DNA of 64,000 bases, taken from NCBI GenBank assembly GCA_963921195.1, contig OY992538.1, positions 7,464,330-7,528,329 of the forward strand, in the 5' to 3' direction. A program made the position numbers and the translations under genes. How positions within the stretch are numbered: position 1 is the first letter of the stretch; every line of letters starts with the position of its first letter. Shown here piece by piece: positions 21,599 through 32,282 of this stretch. Under the pieces are notes generated by a model. It worked only from the letters and a program-made list of their open reading frames with translations, did not search any database and was not told the origin of the DNA. The stretch is from Pegoplata infirma. Its lineage: Eukaryota; Arthropoda; Insecta; Diptera; Anthomyiidae.

Positions 21599-21773
21599 TA
21601 CACCGCTCAACAGTCATTTTCCGGTTTGAATTCTGGTGATCAATTTTAGTAGACTTTGATCTCCTGATTCCAAATATGTACTCCAAATTTTTCCATCACG
21701 TCCAGATTTTTAGATATTCACGGTTAAAAATGCGAAAAATTAAGATTTTTGCATTATTTGAAAGCCTGCACAG

Positions 21774-22430
21774 TAGGGTTATAACTTTTTGAATTTTTTG
21801 CAAATATCAAAAAGTTCATCCCATAGTCGTATAGGCCATGAACAAATATTAAGAAATGATGTCTTACTTTTTCGCGATCGTTAAAAAAGTTCACGCACCA
21901 AACGCGATGAAGTTTTGAATATTAGTTTTTCTTTTAAGTATAAACAAATTATATTTAATTGCAAAATATTTAGGATTTTCTTGTAATTTCATTAATAAAA
22001 AAAAACAAAATCTCATCAGTCGAGTGGGGGTCACGAAAAAATCGCGATATTTTGACGCTATTTCGCGTTTTTTTTAAATTAGCTAAATTTTACTGTCAAG
22101 TGATAGGTGCTATGAGGCAGTAATTCTTTTCAGAAACTAAAGATTATAATCGCGGATTTTGGTGCTTTTTCGCGGATGTTATAAAAAAGTTAAATGTTGG
22201 TTCCTTCTGACATGTGATCATGAGTTTATGATAATTTTCAAATAATTAAGATATGACGTCATAATATACAATTTTTAAAACAAAAAAATAAAAAAAAATC
22301 ATTCTTGGGGGAGTTTTAGAAATTGCATTCGGTGCGTGAACTTTTTTCACCGAAATGACCGAAAAAATAGATTTTTGTTTTGGTGGGATGGATGGATGGA
22401 CGTTTTTTGTTCAAAAAAGTTATAACCCTA
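21774..22430. mobile_element. hAT-type MITE, 657 bp
   Basis: TIRs TAGGGTTATAACTTTTTT at both ends, exact 8-bp TSD CTGCACAG at 21766-21773 and 22431-22438. The interior holds two short inverted segments around GTGCGTGAACTTTTTT near 21885-21905 and 22330-22350. No transposase. Confidence 0.9.
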
Positions 22431-23109
22431 CTGCACAGCAGCAATTCAGTGGAATACAAATCTGGTATAAAGCGCAAAAGTATAATTTGTCTATGGTCTC
22501 CAACATAGAAAACATTTTTTTTTCTAATTATTGGGTATGGTTGGGTAACACTTGCGTTTTAAAATGATCTGTTAAAATTACCATTTTTGTAAAAAAGGTA
22601 AGGTACATAGATACCTTAGTATTTTTGATATTTTTCAAAAAAAAAAACTAAAAAAAAGTAAATATTTTAGAAATATAAGTTTTTTGTATTATTTTTCGTA
22701 TAAACCGAAAGATATCTTTAATGGGTTTAAAAGTCTATAAGAAAGACTGAACCTTTGCCTAAATTTTGAGCTCATCACAGTAAAGATTGATCATCTGGTT
22801 TTTGTTTTAGAGATTTTTTTAATTTTTTTCACAGTGTTTTTTTAAAATACATGTTTGGCCAATAATAGTGCAACAACTTAATGATCATATATTTGAGATC
22901 ATAGTTCAATTCTTCTCTGACGCTTTATACCAGATTTTTATTCCACCCAGTGGCTGCTGAGCAGGCTTTCAAAAAAGGCAAAATTCGCGTTTTTTCGCAT
23001 TTTCAACAGCGAATAATTAAAATTCTAGACGTAATGGAAAAATTTAAAGCACAGATTTGGAATCAGCGAGTCAAAATCTTTTAAAATTTTATGTGAAACT
23101 TCAAATCGG

Positions 23110-23290
23110 AACCAAAAACCTTCGATTTGTTGAGCGGTGTTATTTACGGTTTTGTCAACTGGATTTGTTATGTGAATGTGCAGGCTCTGTTCTATTTCTA
23201 CCACTTTTTTTCATTATTCTGAACGACGTTCTAAGTCAAACAGACATCAATATTTGTCATTATTTTTCTTTCGATCGACATCAAAATGTA
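23110..23290 (+). pseudogene. Family J LINE RT fragment (catalytic-core flank)
   Basis: Encodes GSVLFLPLFFIILNDVLSQT near 23186-23245, equivalent to the PQGS-L-TLFL-FLND-LSQT block at 33.27 kb, then ICHYFSFDR near 23253-23280. The YADD-containing piece between these is missing or shifted. Confidence 0.7.
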
Positions 23291-23324
23291 GATTATGATA
23301 AAAACACTAAATGGATCGTTACTG

Positions 23325-23590
23325 AACTGAAAAAAGAGGAGTCAGTGAAGCACTTGTTATATGAATGTCCGGGTCTGATGACGAGTCGCCTTAAGCATTC
23401 GGGGCAAAGATTTTCCGACGACCTGTATTGCCTAAACTGTGTCTCATTGACGTTTCTAGCAGAATATCTTAGGGAATCGGGGTGGTAGGAAAATAACAGT
23501 TAAGTGAATCACAATGGACCTTATGGCCTCCGAGTAAATTCGTCAAATGGCGGATGCCCATCTAACCTTACCTAATCTAAGACTCAAAAA
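23325..23590 (+). pseudogene. RNase H-type LINE C-terminus (R1/I group)
   Basis: Encodes EESVKHLLYECPGL near 23336-23377, the conserved E-H-L-x-x-C-P-x-L box, then SLTFLAEYLRESGW and a stop near 23485, the usual end of R1-type ORF2. It is followed by a 3' UTR-like ATCTAACCTTACCTAATC near 23560. It is fused directly downstream of the family J fragment, giving a misleading 143-codon open frame. Confidence 0.75.
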
Positions 23591-23955
23591 GCTTACATCG
23601 ATAATTACCAAGAGAGATGGAGGAAGCACGAATGACAAAAAAGTTTATATTAGTGAAGATCGGGGCAAACTTGGTACAAGAGAATTTAACGGATCATTAA
23701 GTTCTGAATAATTTTTTTTTTGGAAAGTGTTTTTATTACCAGCGAGTATCACACTTTCAAAAAAGTGCTCAAAATGTTATCACGTAATCTCTGGTGAATT
23801 ATAAACTAACTGTCCTCACTTTTTAAATTTATATTGAAATATTTGTTCCTAATATGAAGAAACACATATGATATCATTACAATTGGTAAATATGATACAT
23901 ATGCATCTATCTAACAATATCATAATTTGATTTGTTAAATTATATACATACTACA
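23591..23955. other. Interval without recognisable feature
   Basis: No coding similarity or element termini seen. Confidence 0.4.
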
Positions 23956-23957
23956 TA

Positions 23958-24511
23958 CACAGAAAAAAATAAAAAAAATATTTGAGTAAATTTTTAATAC
24001 TATTGAGTAAAATTTTTACTCAATTTTGCACCAGTAAACGATTTAATAGTATTGAGTAAATTTTTAATAAAAATTTCTTAAATGTTTGAAAAAAAATTTG
24101 AGTAAATTTTTTAATTGACACAATTAAAAATTTACTCAAAATTTATCTATTTATTTTTTTTAAAAGTTTAAAAAAGTTTTAAGTTTTTTACAAAAAAAAC
24201 AAAAAACTTGTTTTTTCAAACTTTACCAAACATATCTATGTCTCAAAAACATAGGAAAATTTTATAAAGACGATTACAAACTTTCATATACATACACAAA
24301 AAACTATAAACTAAACGAGAATTCAAAAACTATGAGAGTTAAAAAAAAAAATAAAAAAAACTATTAAATTTTTATTAAATTATTTACTTAAATTGTTTTT
24401 AAAATTTTTGAGTAAATTTTTAATTGCGTCAATTAAAAAATTACTCAATTTTTGTTTTTAAATTTAAACAAGTGATTACTCAAATTTGTTTCCTTCATAT
24501 TTTTTTCTGTG
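23958..24511. mobile_element. TA-flanked MITE, 554 bp, GAGTAAATTTTTAAT-rich
   Basis: Ends CACAGAAAAAAAT at both sides, flanked by TA (23956-23957, 24512-24513). The interior is multiple copies of TGAGTAAATTTTTAAT and the reverse complement TTAAAAATTTACTCA. Confidence 0.75.
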
Positions 24512-24513
24512 TA

Positions 24514-25030
24514 CCATGGAATGCAATAACATACCAAATATTTCATTCATCATATTTCATTTTAGACGAAGAAATATCATAAATAATAATACAAAAAAAT
24601 AAATATAAAATGAAAACACTTACAGGAGGTCTTTCTTACTCGTATGATGAATATGACTATGAGTACACGAGTATTTAATTAAAATAATATAAAGTGCCAA
24701 TTACAAAATCAAGTATAAATATGAAATGAATATTGGAATGCAGTTGAAAATGTGTGAATTTCAGATGAAGATGCAGTTGTATGGAATATCTCTACGAGAG
24801 CACAAACATTGCATATGTGCTATGATATGATAGAGAGACAGACAGACAGGCACACAGGCATAGATGTGTGGATTAGTTAGTGTGGAAGGATAGATGGATA
24901 GATATGTGAAGAGTTTATGGAGTAGTAAAACACTATGTACTAAAGCAGCGACACACAATCCCATTTTGATTACATATTCAAAACCTATGCAGAAAACAAC
25001 TACACCATTTTCAATTGTAATTTTTTAAAA
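24514..25030. other. AT-rich interval without gene
   Basis: A GACAGACAGACAGGCACACAGGC run is present near 24838-24860; otherwise featureless. Confidence 0.5.
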
Positions 25031-25032
25031 TA

Positions 25033-25080
25033 CTAGCTGAAGTGCCTGGCGTTTTTTTGGGGTCGACTCAATTCTTTGAT
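25033..25080 (-). mobile_element. Possible Helitron 3' terminus
   Basis: On the minus strand the text CGCCAGGCACTTCAGCTAG is followed by T, resembling insect Helitron 3' ends (GC-rich stem then CTAGT). No matching 5' end was found, so it is only a candidate. Confidence 0.35.
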
Positions 25081-25295
25081 AACTCATTTTTTTTACTCCA
25101 ACGGCATTATAATCACACCTAAAAATTTTCCCATAAGCAAACATACATTCAAAGTTTAGGAAATTTTTATTCGTAAATATGAACATTCAAAATGATTCTA
25201 CTCCAAAATCATTAGTTTTTACCTACTTGAGTGGGTTATTTTTTTGTAGAAAAAAAATTCAAAAAATTATTTATAGAAATATAAAAACGGGTTTC

Positions 25296-25370
25296 TATTA
25301 AGTGACTTTGGCACGATGGGTAGAGTGTCTGGGCAAAATGTAGCTGATTGCGGGATCGATTCCCCAAAAT
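25296..25370 (+). ncRNA. tRNA-like SINE head (third type)
   Basis: Has an A-box-like TGGCACGATGGGTAGAG (25307-25323) and a B-box-like GCGGGATCGATTCCCC (25350-25365) at tRNA spacing. The acceptor stem does not pair well, so it is a pol III-type relic rather than a working tRNA gene. Confidence 0.5.
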
Positions 25371-25639
25371 TTTATTAAAAATTTTTTAAAATATAATTCA
25401 TTGGAAAAATTGTAAAAGTAACCTACGAAATCATTAATTTTTAATAAAATAGTATAAAAAAATATTTCTTCAAATTTTACCAAATATATTTATGCCGTAA
25501 AGATATAGTGAGATAATATTATAAAGTTGATTTTAAACCTTTTATGTATATACATAAAACTATAAACAAAACGAGAATTCAAAAAACTATATGAGAAATA
25601 AAAAAAACTTTCAACAAACTGTTGAAACAAAAACAAGTG

Positions 25640-26206
25640 AAAAAGTTAAATTCGGCTTTGCCGAATGTATTGATACCCTCCACAATGTAATAAAAGATTA
25701 TTTGCAAAAAAAAAAAAAAAAAAATACGAAGAACAAATTTTGGGTGAAAAAAAAATCCGCAAAATTTTTTTTTTTGTGTAAAAATTGGTTTGTACTTGTA
25801 AAAATTCCATTCTGTGTCCAATTTTGTTTACATATGCCAAACAGCAGCCAATTTAAAGCATTTTGTATTTTTAGGTTATGTAAAATATACCAAAATTTTC
25901 GAGGTGTTCTTACATTTCAGTTCATAACTTTTGAACCGCTGAACCGATTTCGCTGAAATGCAATACCAAACTACTTACGACAACAACAAGTAAATTTGCT
26001 AAGTCTCAGTCATATATGTTTAAGACTTTGGCCGTGATCACCATTTCCACAGAAGGACAGACAGACGGACATCGCTAGAATGTCTTAGAATCGATCACTG
26101 ATCAATAATATATATACTTTATGGGGTCCCAGACCGATATTTCGATGAGTTACAAACGGAATGACAAACTTATATACCCTCCATCACTTAGTGGAGGGTA
26201 TAATAT
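25640..26206 (-). repeat. INE-1/mini-me-like repeat, nearly full length
   Basis: One end has the hairpin ATTCGGCTTTGCCGAAT (25650-25666) and ATACCCTCCAC. The other end has the hairpin TACCCTCCATCACTTAGTGG then AGGGTATA near 26175-26203. Between them are CGCTGAACCGATTTCGCTGA (25938-25957), a GGACAGACAGACGGACAT run (26056-26073), a core and ATATATATACTTTATGGGGT (26108-26127). Orientation is opposite to the copy at 6098. Confidence 0.8.
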
Positions 26207-26450
26207 AATCATTAAAAATTAAAGAAGAATCACTTAATTTTACTAACGGAACAAAAATAAATGTGTTTTAAAAATTGAATGCTAGTGAAAGTCTTTATTT
26301 TTTATGTTATTTTTAAAACAAAGAACAGAAATGGTCATTTAAAAAAAACTAAACATTAAACAAATGGTTTTTCTTTTAAAAACAACAAAACGTAAAACTT
26401 TTTCAATAAACTACAAACACTTAATTACATAATTTTTTGAGTGTATGATT
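26207..26450. other. AT-rich interval
   Basis: The right edge ATTTTTTGAGTGTATG near 26432-26447 resembles the termini at 11328 and 59940 (GAGTG ends). No partner terminus was identified. Confidence 0.35.
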
Positions 26451-26794
26451 TGTCAGAACCTGAAGACATTTCCTCAAGGAATCACTATGTAAATTTCCTC
26501 AGTGACACATTTCCCAACTGTGTTGGCAATCTTACAAAATTGTACAGCGCCAGTACAAACATTCGATACGAAGAGCTAAAAGAACTTTTCAACTTTTTGT
26601 GAATCAATTGATAATATTAAGGATTCGTGTAGAAAAATTCTTTCTAAGCATCATACGAATCAATCCTTCATATGGGTGCAGGATGAAACATGGACCGAAT
26701 GGCCGGAACAAAGTCTAGCCATTTTACTTGAAACACGTTACCCTGGGTCTAGTGACCCAATGGAGAATTTCATTGGTACCGAGATGGTACAGAC

Positions 26795-27536
26795 TAGAGA
26801 TGGGCACATGAGCAGATTAGAGCGTGATTCACGCGTGAGTGTGACCGAATTCAATTTTACTCACGTGATTGTGAGTGGAGAAAAAAATTACGTGAGTGAG
26901 TCTGCATGAGTAAGATTTTTGCGTGAGTGAGTATGCGTGAGTCGTTTTTTTTGCGTGAGTTTGCGTGATTTATTTTTTCTTAATATTTCCTTTCGTATCA
27001 AAAAAGCATAAAAAAAATTTTAAAATTTGGCTTAACTTAAGATTTCGTCCCGAAAAAAACAAAGAAAAAATTATGCTGAACTTTAAATTTTGCTGAAAAT
27101 TTTGAAACATTTTGGAAATTTTAGTTTTTTAATTTTTTTTTATAAAAAAGAGTTAATAATTTTTGATCCAATGTTCAGCTTTTTTTATTTATTTTTCAAA
27201 TTTAATAACAAATTATTTTTAATAATTTAAACCTAAACGAGAACTGGTAACAATGACCGTCGTCTCGTTGTAGCGAAATCGACCAAGGGTTTTGTGGGAA
27301 TCGAACCCACGACCCCCTGTTTCATAGGCTAGCACGCTACCAACTAACCTACAGGGGGAGAGTGTGAGTCAACGTGAGTGTGAGTGAAGCTTGCGTAAGC
27401 GCACGTGAGTGTGAGTTGTATTAAATTTAACTCACGTGATTGTGAGTAGAAAAAATATGGTCGTGAGTGAGTGTGCGTGATTCAAAAATTCCTGTCGTGA
27501 GCGTGAGTCAAAAATTACTCACGCGTCCCATCTCTA
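26795..27536. mobile_element. hAT-type MITE, 742 bp, GTGAG/CTCAC arrays, with nested SINE
   Basis: TIRs TAGAGATGGGCACATGAGC and TAGAGATGGGACGCGTGAG; exact TSD GTACAGAC at 26787-26794 and 27537-27544. Same family as 3783-4326. Compared with that copy, about 206 bp extra (27153-27358) is a minus-strand SINE. Removing the insertion and one TSD restores the LINE text T-E-M-V-Q-T-T-S-D-S. Confidence 0.92.
27153..27358 (-). mobile_element. tRNA-derived SINE (same family as 54402-54638)
   Basis: On the minus strand: CCCTGTAGGTTAGTTGGTAG (A-box zone), GTGGGTTCGATTCCCAC (B box, 27293-27310 region), then CTTGGTCGATTTCGCTACAA and CATTGGATCAAA tail. Loss of this segment would restore the GAGTTTAGTGTGTGAGTC text seen in the sibling hAT copy at 4134-4152, fixing the limits within a few bases. 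The tail is short here. Confidence 0.85.
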
Positions 27537-28459
27537 GTACAGACCACATCAGATTCTGCTTGGGCAATATCAAGTTATTCACCATTTAAATTTCTTAGGC
27601 CAGATGGCATTTTTACTTTAATGATACAGAAAATACATGGGGTAATCTGTAGCTGGCTGAAACTGCTCTTTACTGCATCTCATCCTAAATTATATCCTAT
27701 TTAGCTGGAGAAAGGTAAAGGTTATCTTTATCCCTAAAATAGGTAGAAGTAGGAAATAACTAACAAGGGAAGTCTCCCTGGTGTCACCCTCCTTTTTACG
27801 ATTTACGCCTATTTAAACAAGATTAATATAGGCATGTGTGGTATCAGATCAAAGGTATTAAAAATACCTATCTCGTGGTGCTAACAACGGGTCAAAGAAG
27901 TTAACATTTTTCGACTTATTAACAAAAATGAACTAAAATTTTGGTATTTTACTCAATATGACGAAAAGTTGTGCATGCTTGGACACGTTCTGAGCACACG
28001 TAGATAGGTTTTCCAAAGACCTTTCATTTGGTATGTAACATGACTACCCAGGCAGAAAAATACGAACGGGAGAGCGCTGGCAAAGTACCTTTTATTGTCG
28101 CTTGTGTGCTGGGAAAGCATCACAGTTCAGTACTCTCCCAGCGTCCAAAATGATAACCACGGTAAACGGTATGCCGTTGCTATTTTAAAGCGTCTTTAAA
28201 GCGCTTTAAAAAAAAAATATGGTACTACTTATTATAGCACTTTTAGAACAAAAAAATGGGACGTATCTAAATTGTATAAGTCCCGAAGACACAACTGTTT
28301 TTGGTGTTTATTTGAATAAAGAAATTTATTAAATTAGGATAAAAAATTGATTGAAAAATTTATTAGGATAAAAAATTTTTGGATATACATATATTTTCTA
28401 AGTCCCGGAAAAATGTTTAAAAGTTTTTCAAGTCCCAGACACAATTTTTTTTGGCTTTA

Positions 28460-28515
28460 TTTTTATACCCTACACCACTCTGTGGTACAGGGAATAATGA
28501 GTTTATGCTTATTAA
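28460..28515 (+). repeat. INE-1-like hairpin fragment
   Basis: TACCCTACACCACTCTGTGG followed by TACAGGGAATAATGAGTTTA corresponds to the hairpin-plus-ATAAGTTTGTC start of the INE-1-like repeat. Only this end is present. Confidence 0.5.
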
Positions 28516-28708
28516 AACTACCCGAAATAGTAGTCCTAGATTAACCTTTTAGCAAAAGTCCCGAAAAAAAAGTGATGTATTGAACCGAAACGTATTGTGT
28601 TCCAATGGGATAGACCCTGTGACATTTCACATTTGATGTATACGGAGTTTAAGACACTTCCTCACAGAAGAAATAGGTGTTTTTATATAAAAGGTGTTAA
28701 GTTTGTGT

Positions 28709-29831
28709 CTAACAAGGGAAGTATCTCAAGCCTTATGAACCGATTTGCCTGAAACTTAAAATATATATCAAAGAGACAATTCTAAGGTTGGGGTGTCTCG
28801 GCTTATCGGCCATATCGGGGATTTAGGGGTTCAAAACATGGGTCAAAAAATGGCGAAAAATCGTTTTTTGGATTTTTCAGCCATTTCTTTTTAAGAAACT
28901 ATATGATGTTTTCATATGAGAAGAAAGGTATTTTTAATGCCTATCTAACATGGTTGGTTACCGTTACCCTTATTATACCGTTACCGATTCAAAACCCTTT
29001 CAAATCGAATACCGTTACCGTTACCGATACCGCTAAAAATATTTTTAAAATACCGTTACCCTTACCGTTACCGTTATAATTATTAGAAGTTACCGGTATT
29101 GTACCGGTATTCAAAATTTTACCTGTTTTAAGGGATTTTAACGAACAAAAAAATAAAATCAAATTGCTAACATAATTTTAAATTTATAATTTGCAAATTA
29201 TCATAAAATAAATGACAAAAATAATAATCATATCAAATCTATACTGGTTTTTGGGTCTATAAAATATTTTTAGCTTTCAGTTCTATCTTTTTTCAAATTT
29301 TTAACTAAATTAATAATACCGGTACGTACCGGTTTGGTTGGTTGGGTACCGGTACATACCGTTACCGAAACGATTTGAAAACACTTACCGTTACCTTTAC
29401 CGAAATAAATAAAAATTAGATACCGTTACCGTTACCCTTACCGTTATTCGTTTCGGTAACCAACCTTGCTATCTAATGGTGGCATAACCTTGTAAAAATT
29501 CGGCTTCTTTAAATATCTTTTTCAGGAAAATGTGTAAATTTTGGGGGGTACTTATGTGAAGACATAGACCTACGATATCCATGTGGATAAGAAATAATCT
29601 TTATTAAATTTAAGCTGACCCGTATTTTTGCCCTTGATGATATTCCTCTTAGTTCGGAAGTTATCAAAATTTTCCCGAAGGTCCACATGGTTTCATAAGG
29701 GGACAACGAAATTTTTAAACACCGATATGGCCGATAAGCCGAGACACCCCAACCTTAAAATCGTCTATTTAATATATATTTTAAGTTTCAGGCAAATCGG
29801 TTCATAAGGGTTGAGATACTTCCCTTGTAAG
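28709..29831. mobile_element. Foldback element (about 595 bp without insert) carrying a hAT MITE
   Basis: Ends CTAACAAGGGAAGTATCTCA and CTTACAAGGGAAGTATCTCA extend into inverted arms of about 120 bp containing CCGATTTGCCTGAAACTTAA, GGTTGGGGTGTCTCGGCTTA and CGGCCATATCGG. The middle differs between arms. A second copy, in the opposite orientation, is at 35778-36373. After removing the 520-bp hAT insert and one TSD the two copies are the same length within a base or two. No TSD recognised. Confidence 0.75.
28949..29468. mobile_element. hAT-type MITE, 520 bp, CCGTTACC arrays
   Basis: Ends CATGGTTGGTTACCGTTACC and CAAGGTTGGTTACCGAAACG (reverse complement), exact TSD CTATCTAA at 28941-28948 and 29469-29476. 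The interior is runs of ACCGTTACC and an ACCGGTACGTACCGG palindrome, as in 15866-18845. Innermost layer of the nest. Confidence 0.92.
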
Positions 29832-30252
29832 TGACATATCACGAGAACTATCAAGGACCAATAACTTATCCTGCAGGGAAATGAAAAGTATTCCAATTGT
29901 TATGAAAATTAATAAATTTTAATTACAAATTATACTTTGAACGGATTTAAATAAAAAAAAATTGGCAAAGCGCTTGCAAAGCACTTTTTTATACTACCTT
30001 ATACACAAAAAATAAAGTGCTTTGCCGAGACTTTTTCTGTGGAACGGTTGGCAGTTTCTGCCTGGGTAGGTTTCTTTGCATAATATAGGAGATAAACGAG
30101 AAAAACTGAAAAATGGCCTTGTCTTCTCCCCTCCTTTTTACCCCCTAAATATGAATTTGGGCCGCTAAAAAAATACGTGTCCCTTAATTTTTTCTGCTCT
30201 ACAAAATAAAATCAATTCCATAAAGATCCGCGGGTGACACTTCCTTTGTAAG

Positions 30253-30628
30253 ACTTTTTCATAATGGTTTGTTCCGATGGAGGACCCTTCATTTCAAAAG
30301 TTTCTTAGCATCAAAAATTTCTATTAAGCGGTAATGACTTTTTTTGCAAGGGAACGTTTAAATTTTCCGTAGGATAAAAGCCTCTTGCAAAAAATTTAGA
30401 TATTGAGAAATATTCTTAATTTCACTTGGAAAATTTTAAATTTCTCTCTATATTTTCTAAAATCTAATTGGAATAGGTGTAAAAAATTAAAAAAAAGAGG
30501 AAATCTATACACAATCCATCAACAATATGATATACGAGGAGTAAGTACCACATACGAGTACATGTAACACTACTACCACTACTACTACTTTCTGACTCAA
30601 CGCTGCAACAGCGACTACTTTTGAGAAG
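30253..30628. other. Interval without gene
   Basis: AT-rich, with a CTACTACCACTACTACTAC run near 30568-30590. Nothing else recognised. Confidence 0.4.
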
Positions 30629-30631
30629 TTA

Positions 30632-31185
30632 GTGTGCAATTACAATTCTGGCGTTGGCCTTGAATTTTGCTCGTTCCCATACATTTTGTATGTAGAACAA
30701 AATTCAAAGCCAACGCTAGCGTTTCAAAGCCAGAATAGAATCAATTCTATTTTCTTGGCTTTGCTCTCTCGTGAGTATTTTTTTCTTGCTTTGGCGTTGC
30801 CAGTCTTTTACAAAAAAAGGGTTGATTTTGTGATGTGTTTCATATCTTGTTTATGAAACACATCTGTGTATTGGAAAATTAGAAGAAAAGTACATATAAA
30901 AGAAAGTGAAAATATAATTTACCGCCAATTATTATAAAAAAAAAACAAGTATCAAAAAAATATCAATAACAAAACCAAAGGAGTTTTATGTTTCACCGAA
31001 AAAAAAAAACAATTTTCAGGAAAAATTTATTTTTCTTCCACCAAATAATTATATTTCTGTTCTTCTTTGTGTGTGTGTATACAAACAAACGCCAGAACAA
31101 AATTCAAAGCCAAAGCCTTTGTTTAAATCAAACGCCCTCTCTTTACACAAAATTCAAAGTCAACGCCAGAATTGTAATTGCACAC
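30632..31185. mobile_element. TIR MITE, 554 bp, TTA-flanked (PIF/Harbinger-like TSD)
   Basis: Ends GTGTGCAATTACAATTCTGG on both sides continue CGTTG(A/G)C, flanked by TTA at 30629-30631 and 31186-31188. A 3-bp TTA/TWA duplication is characteristic of PIF/Harbinger; class is inferred from this only. The interior repeats AAAATTCAAAGCCAA and its complement. Open frames inside are translations of these repeats. Confidence 0.75.
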
Positions 31186-31188
31186 TTA

Positions 31189-31989
31189 TGGTGGTTACAT
31201 TATTAAAATAACGGTTGTTGAAAAGAGACAGATGGACTGTTTGTAAAGTATTTTTGTACTAGTGTAGTGTGTGTGTGCGTGAGTGTGTATGAGTGTTAAG
31301 TGACTGTGTATAAGTGTTAAAATATTAGTCTCCGCCCTTTTGGCTTAAATAAACTGGCTTATTGTGTTTACCACAATTTAAACGGACTACACAAAAACCG
31401 GTTCATCATCATCGTCAACACGCAACAATATACAAACATGTACAACGTACTTGGCATAAATGTCTGTCTGGCTGCGTTGTACATTTCTCTTGCAAAATAA
31501 ACTGTGAAAGCGGACATCTTTTGCAAGGGTTGGACTTGAAACATTAAACAAACATTTTCACCTCCATCATCGCTGGCTGTCGTCATCATCATCAACGTAC
31601 TCGTATACAATTTTTCTTGTAATTGCACGAGTATTTTAAGTATAGAATACTCATACATACTTACATTCGTACATACTATTATATTGATATAATTGCACGC
31701 CATCACTGCTGGCTGGCCTCTGCCCCCTTTAATTCACGCGAATTGACATGTTTGTTAAAGGTACATAAAGTATGTAAGGTTCTTAAAAAATCTGGAAGAA
31801 TTCATTATGGATTACACTCTTTGTATGCACCCGACACAATATGTTACCAGCGAAGATTTGTTCTAGGGATCTCCCTTGTATAACTAATTGAAGCTTCTGA
31901 GCATGATGATGAGATGCGGTGTTCGGACGATAGAAACCTCAGATAGAGAGAGAAAGCTTTGAGAGAGAAAGTTCTGCAAAAAAGTAGTT
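31189..31989. other. Interval without assignable gene
   Basis: Contains GTGTGTGTGCGTGAGTGTG near 31266-31285 and several ATC/CAT-rich runs. Overlapping open frames on both strands (31362-31883) lack any domain I recognise. Confidence 0.4.
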
Positions 31990-31992
31990 TAT

Positions 31993-32282
31993 GGCCGCTG
32001 TTCCAAAAAAAGTAATTCACATAAAAAATGTGAAAATGAAAATTTCCGAATTTTTTTGGTGTTCTTGATTTCACATCCGAATTTCTTTTTCGTTTTGTTT
32101 CACATAAATAAAATTTGGTGAAAGTTAAACGAATGCACTTTTTTTCCTTATAATTTTTTAAATTTAAATTATTCGATTTCAACTTCGAATGAAAACGTGA
32201 TCAACAAAACACTAAACTTGATTTCATGTGATTCGGAAATTTACATGTGAATTGAAAAGTTGTGAAATACAGAACAGAGGCC
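31993..32282. mobile_element. Small TIR MITE, 290 bp
   Basis: Ends GGCCGCTGTTC and GGCCTCTGTTC, flanked by TAT (31990-31992, 32283-32285). Subterminal ATTCACAT / ATGTGAATT and TTCCGAA / TTCGGAA inverted motifs support a foldback structure. Confidence 0.55.

Larger units (their letters stand above)
21403..23080. repeat. Foldback copy of unclassified repeat U carrying two MITEs
   Basis: Left arm (21403-21770): ACATTTCACTGGGAGGTTTT, then CCAAATTTTTCCATCACGTC, ending TTTGAAAGCCTGCACAG. Right arm (22930-23080, reverse complement) carries the same landmarks: GAGCAGGCTTTCAAAAAAGG, CGTAATGGAAAAATTTAAAG. Inside are a 137-bp MITE (21462-21598) and a 657-bp hAT MITE (21774-22430). No coding content. 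Confidence 0.6.
26455..27759 (+). pseudogene. Family R (R1-like) LINE: endonuclease/RT linker and start of RT, split by a hAT MITE
   Basis: Readable pieces are WPEQSLAILLETRYPGSSDP near 26700-26760 and MENFIGTEMVQT near 26761-26796; then, after the insertion, TSDSAWAISSY-like text and FLRPDGIF near 27590-27620, and KGKGYLYP / IGRSRK near 27710-27757. LLET-x-P-G-S, S-F-P-x-x-P-G-P-D-G-I and the V-x-I-P-K-x-G-R box are conserved in the N-terminal RT region of R1-like elements. The LINE stops abruptly at 27760, where a foldback element begins. Confidence 0.85.
28047..30067. mobile_element. CCCAGGCAGAAA-ended element with 2-bp flank repeat
   Basis: Left end CCCAGGCAGAAAAATACG, right end (reverse complement) CCCAGGCAGAAACTGCCAAC, flanked by TA at 28045-28046 and 30068-30069. 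The interior near the ends has AAAGCGCTTTAAA- and GGCAAAGCRCTT-type repeats. The element at 54664-55313 shares these ends and motifs. A foldback element (28709-29831) is nested inside. No transposase. Confidence 0.6.
27760..30252. mobile_element. Outer layer of a four-level nest: CTWACAAGGGAAGT-ended element
   Basis: Left end CTAACAAGGGAAGTCTCCC with GGTGTCACCC; right end (reverse complement) CTTACAAAGGAAGTGTCACC. The terminal 14 bp match those of the foldback elements at 28709-29831 and 35778-36373. It begins precisely where the family R LINE stops. No TSD is visible and homology after the first 30 bp is weak, so the pairing of ends is an inference. Confidence 0.45.

Noticed and set aside
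23057..23488. 143-codon frame as a gene
   Set aside because: Joins repeat U, a family J RT scrap and an R1-type C-terminus; no single protein family covers it.
25591..25956. 121-codon frame
   Set aside because: Covers poly-A and the INE-1-like repeat; no domain.
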